A DNA stretch of 44,155 bases from Massilia sp. PDC64 (GTDB lineage Bacteria; Pseudomonadota; Gammaproteobacteria; Burkholderiales; Burkholderiaceae_D), in NCBI RefSeq assembly GCF_900101265.1, contig NZ_FMZS01000022.1, positions 1 through 44,155 of the forward strand, written 5' to 3'. Position numbers and translations under genes: made by a program. A model generated the notes under the pieces. The model worked only from the letters and a program-made list of their open reading frames with translations, was not told the DNA's origin and did not search any database. Below, in pieces: positions 17,323-25,526 of the stretch (position 1 is the first letter of the stretch; every line of letters begins with the position of its first letter).

Positions 17323-17424
17323 CTTGGCAAGCTCAGGCATTTGAAGTAATCGAAGCCCCTGATTTCAGGGGCTTTTTTATTGTCCAGCTTGGCAGAGTCA
17401 GGCATCTGCAAGTAGTGCCAAGCA
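17323..17424. repeat. imperfect direct repeat and inverted repeat around the guaA terminator (candidate att core)
   Basis: A unit of about 25 bases starting CTTGGCA (17323) recurs at 17388, both continuing into a CAGGCAT-TG-AAGTA series with small differences, 65 bases apart and flanking the terminator. The second unit is also closed by an 8-bp inverted repeat: GCTTGGCA (17387-17394) and TGCCAAGC (17416-17423). Location between guaA and the integrase suggests core-type integrase sites; that role is inferred. Confidence 0.5.
17353..17378 (+). terminator. Rho-independent terminator after guaA
   Basis: AAGCCCCTG and CAGGGGCTT form a 9-bp stem with a short ATTT loop, followed by TTTTTT. It isolates guaA from the island genes. 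Confidence 0.9.
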
Positions 17425-17445
17425 AGAGATTTTATTGGTATCAAA

Positions 17446-17591
17446 CATGGTGTCGGTCGAAGTCCGTACCATGGATGTGTGCCCGTACCATGTTGCCGCC
17501 ATCCATACAAACATGGTATCGGATCGCGCTAACGCGTTGAATATAAAGTGAAAAGTGCGCCGAAAACGGGTATCTCCAATCATGGTATCGG
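17446..17591. promoter_or_regulatory. five copies of a CATGGTATCGG-type motif upstream of the integrase
   Basis: Direct copies lie at 17446-17456 (CATGGTGTCGG), 17512-17522 and 17581-17591 (both CATGGTATCGG). Inverted copies CCGTACCATG lie at 17464-17473 and 17483-17492. The last copy touches the GGAGG ribosome site of the integrase. Iterated short sites between attachment site and integrase are typical arm-type integrase sites or autoregulatory operators; which of the two is not shown. Confidence 0.65.
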
Positions 17592-17599
17592 AGGCCCAC

Positions 17600-18808
17600 A
17601 TGCTCACGGACGCTGCGCTGCGTAACCTCAAGCCCAAGGACAAGGCCTATAAGGTCACCGACCGGGACGGCCTGTACGTCTACGTGCTCAAATCGGGCAC
17701 GATCTCGTTCCGCTACAACTACGCGATCAATGGCAGGCAGGAGACGCTGGTGCTGGGCCGCTATGGGCCCGACGGCATCAAGCTCAGCGAAGCGCGGGAA
17801 CTCTTGGCGGAGGCAAAGAAGACGCTTGCGGCGGGACGGTCGCCAGCCCGGCAGAAGGTGGCGGCCGCTGCCCGGAAGAAGGCCGAGAACAGCTTCGGGG
17901 AGTGGGCCGAGGAGTGGCTCGAGCGTTATCCGATGGCCGAATCAACGCGCGACATGCGCCGCTCGGTGTACGAGCGTGACGTGCAGCGTCCCTTCGGAAG
18001 GCTGAAGCTCGAGGAGGTGACGGGCGACGAGCTGCGTTCCCTGTGTGACCGGATCGTGGCGCGCGGTGCGCCCGCCACCGCCGTCCACGCGCGCGACATC
18101 GTGATGCTGGTGTTCCGCTACGCGCGCGAGCGCGGGCAGAAGATCCCGAATCCTGGGGATGAAGTACGCCCGAGCTCGATTGCTCGCTTTCAGCCGCGCG
18201 ATCGCGCGCTCAGTCCGGAAGAAGTGCGGATCGTTTATCTCTACCTCGAGGAGGTGCCCACCATGGTCACGCTGCGCCTCGGCGTCAAGTTGCTGTTGTT
18301 GACGATGCTGAGAAAGTCGGAAATGGCGGAAGGCGTGTGGAGCGAGGTGGACTTCACCCACCGCGTCTGGACCATTCCAGCGGCGCGCATGAAGCGCCGT
18401 AATCCGCACAACGTCTATCTGTCCGACCAGGCGCTCGACATCCTCGTCGCACTCAAGACCTGCGCCGGCGGTTCTCAGTTCATCTTCCCGTCACGCTACG
18501 ATGGCGACCAACCGATCAGCAAGGCAACCTTGAACAGGGTTTTGTCTGGAGTCGTCGAGGCGGCGCAGGCCGACGGCGTGCCGCTTGCTCCGTTTTCGCC
18601 ACACGACTTCCGGCGTACGAGCTCCACCGCGCTGCATGAAGCTGGTTTTTCGACCGACTGGATCGAGAAGTGTCTGGCGCATGAACAGGGTGGAGTGCGA
18701 GCCGTTTATAACAAGGCCGAGTACGCGGAGCAGAGGAGGCGGATGATGCAGGCTTGGGCGGACATGATTGATGCGTGGACGGCTGGTGACCGGTCAAGCA
18801 AGCGTTAG
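17600..18808 (+). CDS. tyrosine-type site-specific integrase (DUF4102 N-terminus)
   Basis: A 402-residue phage/island integrase. The N-terminal arm-binding DUF4102-type domain (MLTDAALRNLKPKDKAYKVTDRDGLYVYV) precedes a core-binding domain (about 95-185) and the catalytic domain with Arg238 (LLTMLRKSEMA), His335-x-x-Arg338 (SPHDFRRTS), His361 (CLAHEQ) and nucleophile Tyr370 (AVYNKAEY): a complete active-site set. ATG 17600 is chosen for the GGAGG six bases upstream and the MLTDAALRN family start; a GTG at 17555 in frame is less likely. Position just past guaA fits a guaA-specific integrase. It converges on the next gene. Confidence 0.95.
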   Translation: MLTDAALRNLKPKDKAYKVTDRDGLYVYVLKSGTISFRYNYAINGRQETLVLGRYGPDGIKLSEARELLAEAKKTLAAGRSPARQKVAAAARKKAENSFGEWAEEWLERYPMAESTRDMRRSVYERDVQRPFGRLKLEEVTGDELRSLCDRIVARGAPATAVHARDIVMLVFRYARERGQKIPNPGDEVRPSSIARFQPRDRALSPEEVRIVYLYLEEVPTMVTLRLGVKLLLLTMLRKSEMAEGVWSEVDFTHRVWTIPAARMKRRNPHNVYLSDQALDILVALKTCAGGSQFIFPSRYDGDQPISKATLNRVLSGVVEAAQADGVPLAPFSPHDFRRTSSTALHEAGFSTDWIEKCLAHEQGGVRAVYNKAEYAEQRRRMMQAWADMIDAWTAGDRSSKR

Positions 18809-18880
18809 CCCCGCATATCGCATCACCAAGCCGTGGGAAAGTTTGTAAGATCGGATTTCCGAGCCGTCGACGTTACTCAC

Positions 18881-19975
18881 TCAAGCGACTGAGCCTGCGC
18901 TGCCGCTAGGACCTCCCTGCGGTTGCCGGGCATCGCTTAGCCAAGGACGGGGGCCACGCGTTTTTCGGGTGAGCAGGCGTGCAACTTCCAAATAGATTGC
19001 TTCCATCGCGGTCCGATCGGTGCCGAGAGGTATACGCTGGACCTTCAGGGGCATCGTACGTAACAGGAGGGAAATATCCGCGGCAAATTCCTTTCGCTGC
19101 CCGCACGACGTCACGCCTAACGCGGTCAGCGACACCCCGCAACGGCGAAGTACATTGTCGAAGCGGATTTTCGCCTGTTTCGGATCGAGTCCGGGCCTGC
19201 CAATATGCGAGCCTGACTGCGGCGCCGCCGCTAGAGCACGCTCGAGCACGGCACGCCGCTCGCTGTTGTGGATCGGCACAAGACGTACCCGTACCCTTGA
19301 GGTGCCTCGCTTGGGGCGTACGAAGGCGAGGTAATCGCCTTCACCGGCCCCAACTGGCAACGCGTGGGGTGGCACGATCGCTAGGGTAGGGCAAAAGACG
19401 ACAGCATCCCTACGTTGAAGGCCGAATGCAAGTAGTACTTCGAGTTGAAGGCCTACTACCGGGTCTGCGCTAGCCACCTTGTCCAGCATGGCTCGACGAT
19501 TCTCCGTGCGCTCCGGGTCGGCCGAATGGTGTGCGGCATGCTTGGCGCTCGTAACCAGGGCAGGGTCACGCACGTATCGCCGCGCAGGAAGCACCAGCCC
19601 GCGCTTGCCCGTCCATTCGCATAGCGCACGCAGAAACGATAACTGCTGCTGAATATAGGAAGCGCTGAAGGGCTCCTGTCGCATCGGTAAACTTTTGTGG
19701 TGCAGGCACAATGTCTCCATGGCGCGCGGGTCCGCAGTCCAATAATGCATCAGGAATTCGATATGATTCCCGCCAAGCGAGAACGGACCGACCATGTAGC
19801 CGGCGCGCCGTAGCAGCGTGAATATGTAGAACAGCCTGTCCGACCGCGCGCGTTGAGTGTTGTGGTTTAGGGTCTTGCCGTTCAACGAAGGCATATCATT
19901 GTGCTTGTCCAGCAGACGCTGCAGTTCTTGTTTCCAATCCCGATTACCACCGTTCTTCTTTGTCTTCATCATCAC
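18881..19975 (-). CDS. tyrosine-recombinase-like protein with degenerate active site
   Basis: A 364-residue protein resembling the phage-integrase SAM-like plus Integrase_1 families common on Burkholderiales islands: an N-terminal helical DNA-binding part (TLNHNTQRARSDRLFYIFTLLRRAGY) and a middle LEVLLAFGLQRRDAV block holding the first catalytic Arg (188/189). The second box, normally GLRH, reads CGQRKEF here (Arg294 kept, His replaced by Lys295). I see no LGH-type box and no C-terminal nucleophile Tyr. It probably binds DNA but cannot recombine, or is decaying. Start is GTG 19975 or ATG 19972; no good ribosome site. It lies 61 bases downstream of the KfrA-like gene on the same strand, likely one operon. 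Confidence 0.7.
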   Translation of the reverse strand: MMMKTKKNGGNRDWKQELQRLLDKHNDMPSLNGKTLNHNTQRARSDRLFYIFTLLRRAGYMVGPFSLGGNHIEFLMHYWTADPRAMETLCLHHKSLPMRQEPFSASYIQQQLSFLRALCEWTGKRGLVLPARRYVRDPALVTSAKHAAHHSADPERTENRRAMLDKVASADPVVGLQLEVLLAFGLQRRDAVVFCPTLAIVPPHALPVGAGEGDYLAFVRPKRGTSRVRVRLVPIHNSERRAVLERALAAAPQSGSHIGRPGLDPKQAKIRFDNVLRRCGVSLTALGVTSCGQRKEFAADISLLLRTMPLKVQRIPLGTDRTAMEAIYLEVARLLTRKTRGPRPWLSDARQPQGGPSGSAGSVA

Positions 19976-20036
19976 CGATCCACTTCGACAATCCGCCTAT
20001 GGTCCCGAGGCGCGCCAAGTCAGCAAGACGGCACGT

Positions 20037-20885
20037 TCAGCAAAGATCCATCTGCTTGGCACCATCAGATTCAAGGTCCGCAGTTGGGGTGTCGGCAGAG
20101 ACGGGAACCGGGTTGCAACCTTCATTTGTCAAGAGCCCCTCGGCTGCCGTGTGGTGCCGTTCTGTGGAACCCTTTTGACGCCGTCTTGGTTCGTCCCCAT
20201 TGCTGCCATGATCCCTCGACGGGTTTGGCTTCATCTCGGTGAGTCGCTGCGCGAGGTTAGCTCTTTCGGCCTCGAGCACTGCCGCCGCTCGTTCGGCGCG
20301 GACACGTGCCTCGCGCTGGGTTTCAAAGTCGGCGCGCAGTTGGAGTAGTTCCTGTTCCAGCGGCACCAGTGATTCCAGCCGTTGCTTTGTCAGGGCCAAT
20401 TCAGTCCTGCCGATTTCCGCATTACGGCGTTCCGCTGCTGTCTCGTTGCGTACGGCGCCGAGGTCGTCGAGCAGTTGGGCTATACGGCCTTCAAGCACAG
20501 CATTATCGCCTTCGAGCCTCTTGACATCGGCATGGAGGTTTTCCAGCTGCAGGGTCAGCTGCTCGTTGTTGTCGGCCAGCGCCACCAAATCACGCCTGGC
20601 TTCGTGTAGCTCTTCATCCAGGTCGGCCTGGGCACGTGCCACCTCTTGATCGGTGTGCTCGAAGATAGCGCGCTGCACCTTGATCGGCAAGGCACGTGGC
20701 CCCGCTTCCGCAGCTCTCCCGTTCTTCTCTCGCCATTGCTGGGCAAACTTCGTGATCGTTCCCATGCTGCCCACGCCTCCCAGCATGCGCCGGATCGCTC
20801 GCACAGACACTTTCTCGCCATTGCGTTGAAGTTCGTCTGCTACGTCATACACTTGTTGATCGGTAACACTCGCATCGCGGCCCAT
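20037..20885 (-). CDS. KfrA-like coiled-coil DNA-binding protein
   Basis: A 282-residue protein with an N-terminal KfrA/plasmid-replication-region helix-turn-helix domain (VTDQQVYDVADELQRNGEKV, then VRAIRRMLGGVGSMGTITKF) followed by a long alpha-helical coiled coil (about residues 70-225, rich in Leu/Glu/Arg heptads) and a disordered polar tail. KfrA proteins are plasmid/ICE autoregulators that help partition or stabilise the element. ATG 20885 follows AACAGGAGTAGCAG. It sits between AlpA and the recombinase-like gene, a common island module order. Confidence 0.88.
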   Translation of the reverse strand: MGRDASVTDQQVYDVADELQRNGEKVSVRAIRRMLGGVGSMGTITKFAQQWREKNGRAAEAGPRALPIKVQRAIFEHTDQEVARAQADLDEELHEARRDLVALADNNEQLTLQLENLHADVKRLEGDNAVLEGRIAQLLDDLGAVRNETAAERRNAEIGRTELALTKQRLESLVPLEQELLQLRADFETQREARVRAERAAAVLEAERANLAQRLTEMKPNPSRDHGSNGDEPRRRQKGSTERHHTAAEGLLTNEGCNPVPVSADTPTADLESDGAKQMDLC

Positions 20886-20973
20886 CTGCTACTCCTGTTA
20901 CGCTATTTGCTATCGAATCGCTACGTTATGATTCGAGTCCTGAGGTTTTATCATTCGTTGCAGCTGGTCGTCG

Positions 20974-21273
20974 CTATTCGGTCTTTTTCGAACCCGGCGG
21001 CGATGCCTGGGCGCTGATTACTCGCTGGCGTTCGATCCAAGCCTCTACCTCATGGAGGTCCCACACCACGACGTTGCGCCCGATGAGGAACCGTCGCGGA
21101 AACTCGCCACGCTTTTCCATGTCGAGAATCGTACGCTCACATAGCGGCACTTTCTGTCGTCGCTGCTTGCGGTTGATGAGGACTCGGCCGAGGGGCGGCG
21201 CGGGCCTTCCATCAGATGAAATCTGTTCCACCGTAGCAGTGGCTACGGTTTTTTCGGTTGGCTTGGTGGACAT
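20974..21273 (-). CDS. AlpA-family DNA-binding regulator/excisionase-like
   Basis: A 99-residue winged-helix MerR-type protein of the AlpA family: RVLINRKQRRQKVPLCERTILDMEKRGEFPRRFLIG, then VVVWDLHEVEAWIERQ. Such proteins activate integrase expression or act as recombination directionality factors for islands. ATG 21273 has a near-ideal AGGAGG nine bases upstream. It is the first gene of the AlpA-KfrA-recombinase-like block, and may act on the repeated motif before the integrase (inference). Confidence 0.88.
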   Translation of the reverse strand: MSTKPTEKTVATATVEQISSDGRPAPPLGRVLINRKQRRQKVPLCERTILDMEKRGEFPRRFLIGRNVVVWDLHEVEAWIERQRVISAQASPPGSKKTE

Positions 21274-21377
21274 TTGTGACCTCCTGTGTATGGTTAAGCG
21301 TCAGCGGGGCTCGCCGGATCTGGCAGCACTAAGGCCGCCACCGCAGACATCATCGGGTGTCCAACCAGGCGGGACGA

Positions 21378-21412
21378 GTCCGAAAACCAGCGGTTTTGTG
21401 CCGCTTTCGGAC
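21378..21412. other. bipartite hairpin upstream of AlpA
   Basis: GTCCGAA (21378-21384) pairs with TTCGGAC (21406-21412), enclosing AGCGG/CCGCT. It stands in the 348-base stretch between AlpA and the helicase pseudogene, where I see no convincing gene. The stretch CTTTCGGACTTAGC (21404-21417) recurs exactly at 23291-23304. Confidence 0.5.
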
Positions 21413-21621
21413 TTAGCCACGCGGGCGGCTACGATTTGAAAAAAATGGGTGCCGGCAGCGCGTCGAGTTAAGGAGCTGGCAGGGAGGACGCCGGTGGCGG
21501 CTGATTCATGCACCGGGCACATGAGAGAAGGAATTGCGTCGTCAGGCAGTGTTGCCAACGCTAGGCAGCCAACTTGACCCTGCGCCCGGCGGTGCGTTGT
21601 AGATCGGTTTGACCGAAGACG

Positions 21622-22987
21622 TTAGGCAGCCGCCGTCTCCGTGTCACCCGTTGAAGCTGCGGCAAGCCGTCCTGCCGGGTCGTCGCTCGCTGTTTCCTGC
21701 TTACGCCCCAACTCGCGATACGCGACCAGCGAAGGAATGCGCTCCAGGGCGCCGAGAGGCACGATGCCCATGTCCGCCAGTTGCGCGAGCAGCTCCGCCA
21801 GGACTGTCTCGCGCCGAAGCGACCCGGTCGATGCGAAACACCCATCGGAAGGTCCAGCCGGCACGTTCCAGAACCCGCTGGCTCCCCATGTCCGCGGCCC
21901 ATTTGTCGGGACCGTGGAACTCGTCGCCATCGAGTTCGATCGCCAGCCGCCGGTTATCGGCGTCTTCGGCCACGATGTCGATGCGGTAGCCCGCTGCCGA
22001 GACCTGGGGGAGCGCGCGGTAGCCACGGCTGAACAGCTCGGTGTCAACGTCACTCTCGAAGCCCGATTCGCACTGGTCGATCAGGTACTGGCCTCGTTGT
22101 CGGCCGCCACCGGTTTGGCAAAGTGTTCGACCAGCGTGCGTCGCAGGTCGAGGGGCGACAGCTCTTCCAGCCGCACCGAACGTACGAGAACCGTCCGGTC
22201 CCGTGCGCGCGACGCGGCGACGTTAAAGCGCTAGTCGAACGTGATGCCGGAGAGGGGAGTAACTAATGATGTTGGCGATGATATGCGTCTTGCCAGTGCC
22301 TGGCGGACCCTGCTAGCCACCACGACGAGACCCATACCCCAGACCAGTTCGAGCGTGCGGACGGCTTCTTCGGACTCCAGACGGGTTTCAGGGCGAACTG
22401 GTCTGCGTGCAGACTGACCACCTGGCGGGGCGCCTTCTCGCGCGCGGCCCAGTCACGCCAATGCGGGAGATAGGCCTCGAGCAGGCGGCCGACGCGTGCG
22501 CGCGGATGCTCGTCACGTTGCTCGCATCTTCCTCGCCTGCGGCGGCGTCCTGGTTGCAGGCGCTCGCCAGTGTCGCTTCCTTAAGCGCAGGCGGGCTGGC
22601 GCCAAGGATCGTCGCTGCTTGTCAGGAGCGGGGCAAGTTCAGGCTGGGCGAGGGCGGTTGCGTGCGTCGCTTCGAGTCGCTGCGCGCGCAGCGACAAGGT
22701 ATCGGTTCTGGTGTCGACGTGGAAGTCGACCCAAGGCAACGTCCCTATATCGGCGAAGGTTTTCTTGAATTCGGTAGCCTTTGACAGGGTAAAAGCTGTG
22801 GGTCACTGTCTTTGGCTTGTTCGACCAGATAGTTGAGAAGCCAGCTCATGAGCTGGGCAGGGTGTGCACGGTTCATTTCAGGTTGGGCAGGAAGGGGCGG
22901 GTCGTTCAGCGTTACCGAGGCAGTCGAGCCGCTATCGGTGTCTTTACGCGAAATGCTGCTCAGTGGTATCTCATTTTTGCAGAGCAA
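21622..22987 (-). pseudogene. decayed SF1 helicase with C-terminal endonuclease-like (DUF559/Vsr-fold) domain
   Basis: Read from 22987 downward, pieces of one large protein appear in shifting frames. First comes an N-terminal segment (AHPAQLMSWLLNYLVEQAKD, then EFKKTFADIGTLPWVDFHVD), then VGRLLEAYLPHWRDWAA. A Walker A motif GPPGTGKTHIIANI (about 22270-22310) follows and is joined almost directly to the helicase motif VI region NVAASRARDRTVLVRSVRLE (about 22150-22230). Finally there is the endonuclease-like domain SAAGYRIDIVAEDADNRR, then AIELDGDEFHGPDKWAADMG and, after a frameshift, RRETVLAELLAQLADMG. The bulk of the helicase between Walker A and motif VI is missing, and at least three frameshifts or stops occur. 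Intact relatives exceed 1,000 residues. A dead large defence-type helicase is the best reading. Confidence 0.8.
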
Positions 22988-23121
22988 CGCGATATTGAGT
23001 GCTTATCAGCTCGCTGATGATGAGCCATTGCGCCTTCGACTCTGAATTTAATCCATTGCACTTGTGGAACGACATGTAGAGATCATGAAGAGCCCGCGAG
23101 ATCCGACTGTCCCTGCGAAAG

Positions 23122-23152
23122 GTGATCATTGATTGCCTTTTTATGTGATCAC
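23122..23152. promoter_or_regulatory. perfect inverted repeat GTGATCA/TGATCAC
   Basis: GTGATCA at 23122-23128 and TGATCAC at 23146-23152 are separated by a T-rich spacer. It is a possible operator, or a small hairpin, in the gene-free stretch. No neighbouring start codon fits clearly. Confidence 0.35.
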
Positions 23153-23380
23153 TGCGCTCCTGGACTAGTTTTTCCCTGCGACGACTGGTGGGATGAGCTT
23201 GGCCTCAGATTGTCAGGACCATATGAGGATTGGTAAAACAGCGCTCGGGGAAACCGTCAAGAGGAGGACGGCGGCGACTGATGTCGGCACCTTTCGGACT
23301 TAGCTTGAGGGCTGGTCGCCATAGGTAAAAAGGGCGGGAAAATCATTGGGTCTAAGGTCCACTGCACGTGGCCTCTTGAA

Positions 23381-23437
23381 AATTATCCGAATTATGGCTG
23401 GCGAATAATTATTGGCTGTACATAATTTAGAATAATT
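23381..23437. repeat. AT-rich patch with five AATTAT/ATAATT units
   Basis: AATTAT occurs at 23381 and 23390, the perfect palindrome AATAATTATT at 23404-23413, and ATAATT at 23422 and 23432. This 57-base patch is strikingly AT-rich against its surroundings. Spacings of 9-10 bases between neighbours at each end resemble helical phasing. It could be a promoter/operator cluster or a nucleation site for a xenogeneic silencer; no gene start is tied to it. Confidence 0.5.
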
Positions 23438-23986
23438 AACCGCGGTCATGAGCGCAGGCTAGTCGGTTTCAAACAGCGTCTGGTAGCACGAGCGTCTGCC
23501 AGACCGGGCCGCCGAGCAATGACGTGCCAGGAGATCGCGAACCGGCAAACACCGAACTGCTCACTTGTTCTCAAGTATGCGATCCCTTGTGGACTCTCGG
23601 GCCTAGGCCGCTTGGCGAATGTATCGATTTTAGGCATTTTATGAAGCCAGGATAAAATGCCGGAATTGCGTGCGCGTGGGTTTTCTTCTAGCCGCGACAG
23701 GAGATCAGTCAGCGACAGTTAGCCGCTGCATACCAATGTTGCGTCTCGATGTCGATGCGATTGCGACCTGCCAGATGCTGCGGCGCAGGCGCAATGGGCG
23801 TATACCACGGGCCGCTGATCGACGCCCGGTGCGATGGTGACTTTCGAAAGACATGCTGCTGCCGCAGTCGCGCACGGGGCGGACAGGGGTTGGAGGCAAG
23901 CGTCATTCGCTAACCGGGTGCTTATTCGAACGGACAGCGCTTATCGACGTACTGGCGTCGGCCCCGGTGACTTTCACGGTCGTCTA

Positions 23987-25026
23987 GATGGGTTCGGCTC
24001 CCATCCTCGCCTCAACTCCCTATGAGGTTGGGGCTTCGGTCGACTTCCCACACGCATCACGTTTTGTTGTTTTCTGAAGGCTAATACTCCTGCGAAGAAC
24101 GGACGTTGTTAGGCCTGGCCCGTCACGGGCGCGGGCAAGCCGCCGAGCCACGGCGGATTGAGGGGCGTAGGGCGTCGCGCACGGCGCCCCAAACCTGGGC
24201 GCGACGGGATAATGCGGCCATACTGCCGCGGGCGTCTTAAAAATGTGCAAATAGCAAGCCGCCGAATTTCTCCGGTCAACCTGCTCCCGCGGACGGGAGC
24301 CACGCTACCAAGGCGGCGTGGGTGAACGGGCACATCCCGTTCGTTGGATGGGTTACTCGTGCTTCATCGTCCTTATCCGTGACCCCGCCCATCGGGGTCG
24401 GACGTAAGTGCTGCTGACAACGCCACATGGCCTCTTGGGCCAAGATGGTCGTCGCACCGCTCGTGCGGTGGTTCGCAGCGCCTTGAAACACGTTCTTCTA
24501 GAGATGAGACAAGTCGCTGCCGGTCGAGCCAGCAGGCGCCGGAGTCGAGCTCCGCGCGCTCAATGGGCTGCGTCGGTCTAGCCGCGCAGCCGCTGCCATC
24601 GATACCCGAGTCTGGGCGATGGCAGGACGAAGGACCGCATCGTCGAGCAATGCGGAATGGACGCCGTCCAGTCGAGCCGGATCGGCAAAGCACGTCGGCA
24701 TACCGGCGTACACACAAGGGGCGAAAATGGCGAGTTGTCGCCGCCGGGACGGCAGGGGTCGAGCCCGCCGCCGTCGCTTGGACTGGCCGCTCGGGGCGGC
24801 TGTGATGTGTTCATTAATGCGGGTGTCGACCGCAACGCCAGCCTGCCCCGAAGGGCTAACGGGCGCTAGACCCGGTAAGACTTACCAAAGATACGACTGC
24901 GCCGACTTCGCGTCAAGCGGGCTGCGCAGACACGAAGCGTTGTAGTTTATGGGCCTTTTTCGTGATCGCGCGCGGACCGCTCCTTCTTCCCTCTGATGAC
25001 CAATCAGGAAGGGGGCCTCTGTTTTT
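23987..25026. ncRNA. candidate large structured RNA (hairpin-tiled, gene-free)
   Basis: Within a 2.5-kb stretch (22988-25526) lacking a credible gene, this roughly 1-kb part is tiled by non-overlapping perfect stems: 23987-24005 (6 bp), 24010-24027 (5), 24138-24154 (5), 24216-24231 (5), 24283-24300 (7), 24300-24321 (6), 24324-24342 (7), 24381-24399 (7), 24454-24470 (6), 24537-24561 (about 8), 24593-24625 (9+3), 24635-24655 (6), 24658-24670 (5), 24845-24856 (4) and 24874-24886 (5). Three 7-bp hairpins within 120 bases is well above my rough chance expectation for this base composition. A terminator on the + strand closes the block, favouring that strand; on the - strand one stem would carry a C(UUCG)G tetraloop (24845-24856), so strand is left open. 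No known RNA family was recognised. Chance GC-rich pairing and a decayed gene are the alternatives. Confidence 0.45.
24982..25026 (+). terminator. Rho-independent terminator closing the hairpin-rich stretch
   Basis: CCTTCTTCC (24982-24990) pairs with GGAAGGGGG (25007-25015), two G-T wobbles, enclosing TGAT/ATCA, and is followed after CCTCTG by TTTTT (25022-25026). No + strand coding gene lies upstream for more than 6 kb, so it points to a non-coding transcript. Confidence 0.6.
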
Positions 25027-25162
25027 CATGCTCGTTTGAGCGTCACGCCAGCCCGGGCATCCGAATTGAAACCGGCTTCAATGTGTCGGGGAACGCGACG
25101 GCGGCACGCAGGACCTGAACGCATGCCTTGCGCGCGTCGCTGTGATCTTTGGAGGTGCTCGT

Positions 25163-25413
25163 GAGGATCTGTCGAGGCACCGGATCGATGAGGAGACCAG
25201 TGGTCACGACGCCAATTCGGGGCGTCTCGCGCGTCGACCGTCGCGGGATTGACCGGATGCACAACGCGCGACAAGACTGCCGAAGTCAGGCAAGACGCGC
25301 CAATGACATCGACACTCGTCATCCGCATCGTGAATCGTGGTCTTGTTTCGTGCGCCCGGTTCATGAGAGTCTGTCGAGGTGCCGGATCGATGGGGAGATG
25401 GTTGGTCACGACG
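25163..25413. repeat. two 49-base direct repeats, 202 bases apart
   Basis: 25163-25211 and 25365-25413 match at about 40 of 49 positions; both contain CTGTCGAGG, CCGGATCGATG and GGTCACGACG. They lie between the terminator at 25026 and the start of the next coding region. On the - strand both would read like LIDP-PRQ, so they may be remnants of a tandemly duplicated gene end. Confidence 0.6.
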
Positions 25414-25526
25414 GCACGTCGATCTGTCGAGACACGCGAAGGACAGCGGCATTGGTCGCTCGTTTCACCGAAACGTGGTGTCGTTTCATACGGTCGATCG
25501 ATCCAGGCAATGTGGGACCAGAGCCG

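Noticed and set aside
21301..21558. 85-codon - strand frame between the helicase relic and AlpA
   Set aside because: TTG start without ribosome site, composition like non-coding sequence, and a strong hairpin runs through it.
23987..24005. Stem GATGGG/CCCATC with a TTCGGCT loop resembling a tRNA T-arm
   Set aside because: The loop lacks the conserved A58, and no acceptor, D-arm or anticodon stem can be built around it; treated as one stem of the hairpin-rich block.
23446..25409. Several 60-130-codon frames on both strands in the gene-poor stretch
   Set aside because: No ribosome sites, no family resemblance, overlapping frames on opposite strands and Arg/Ser/Pro-rich composition typical of chance frames in GC-rich DNA.
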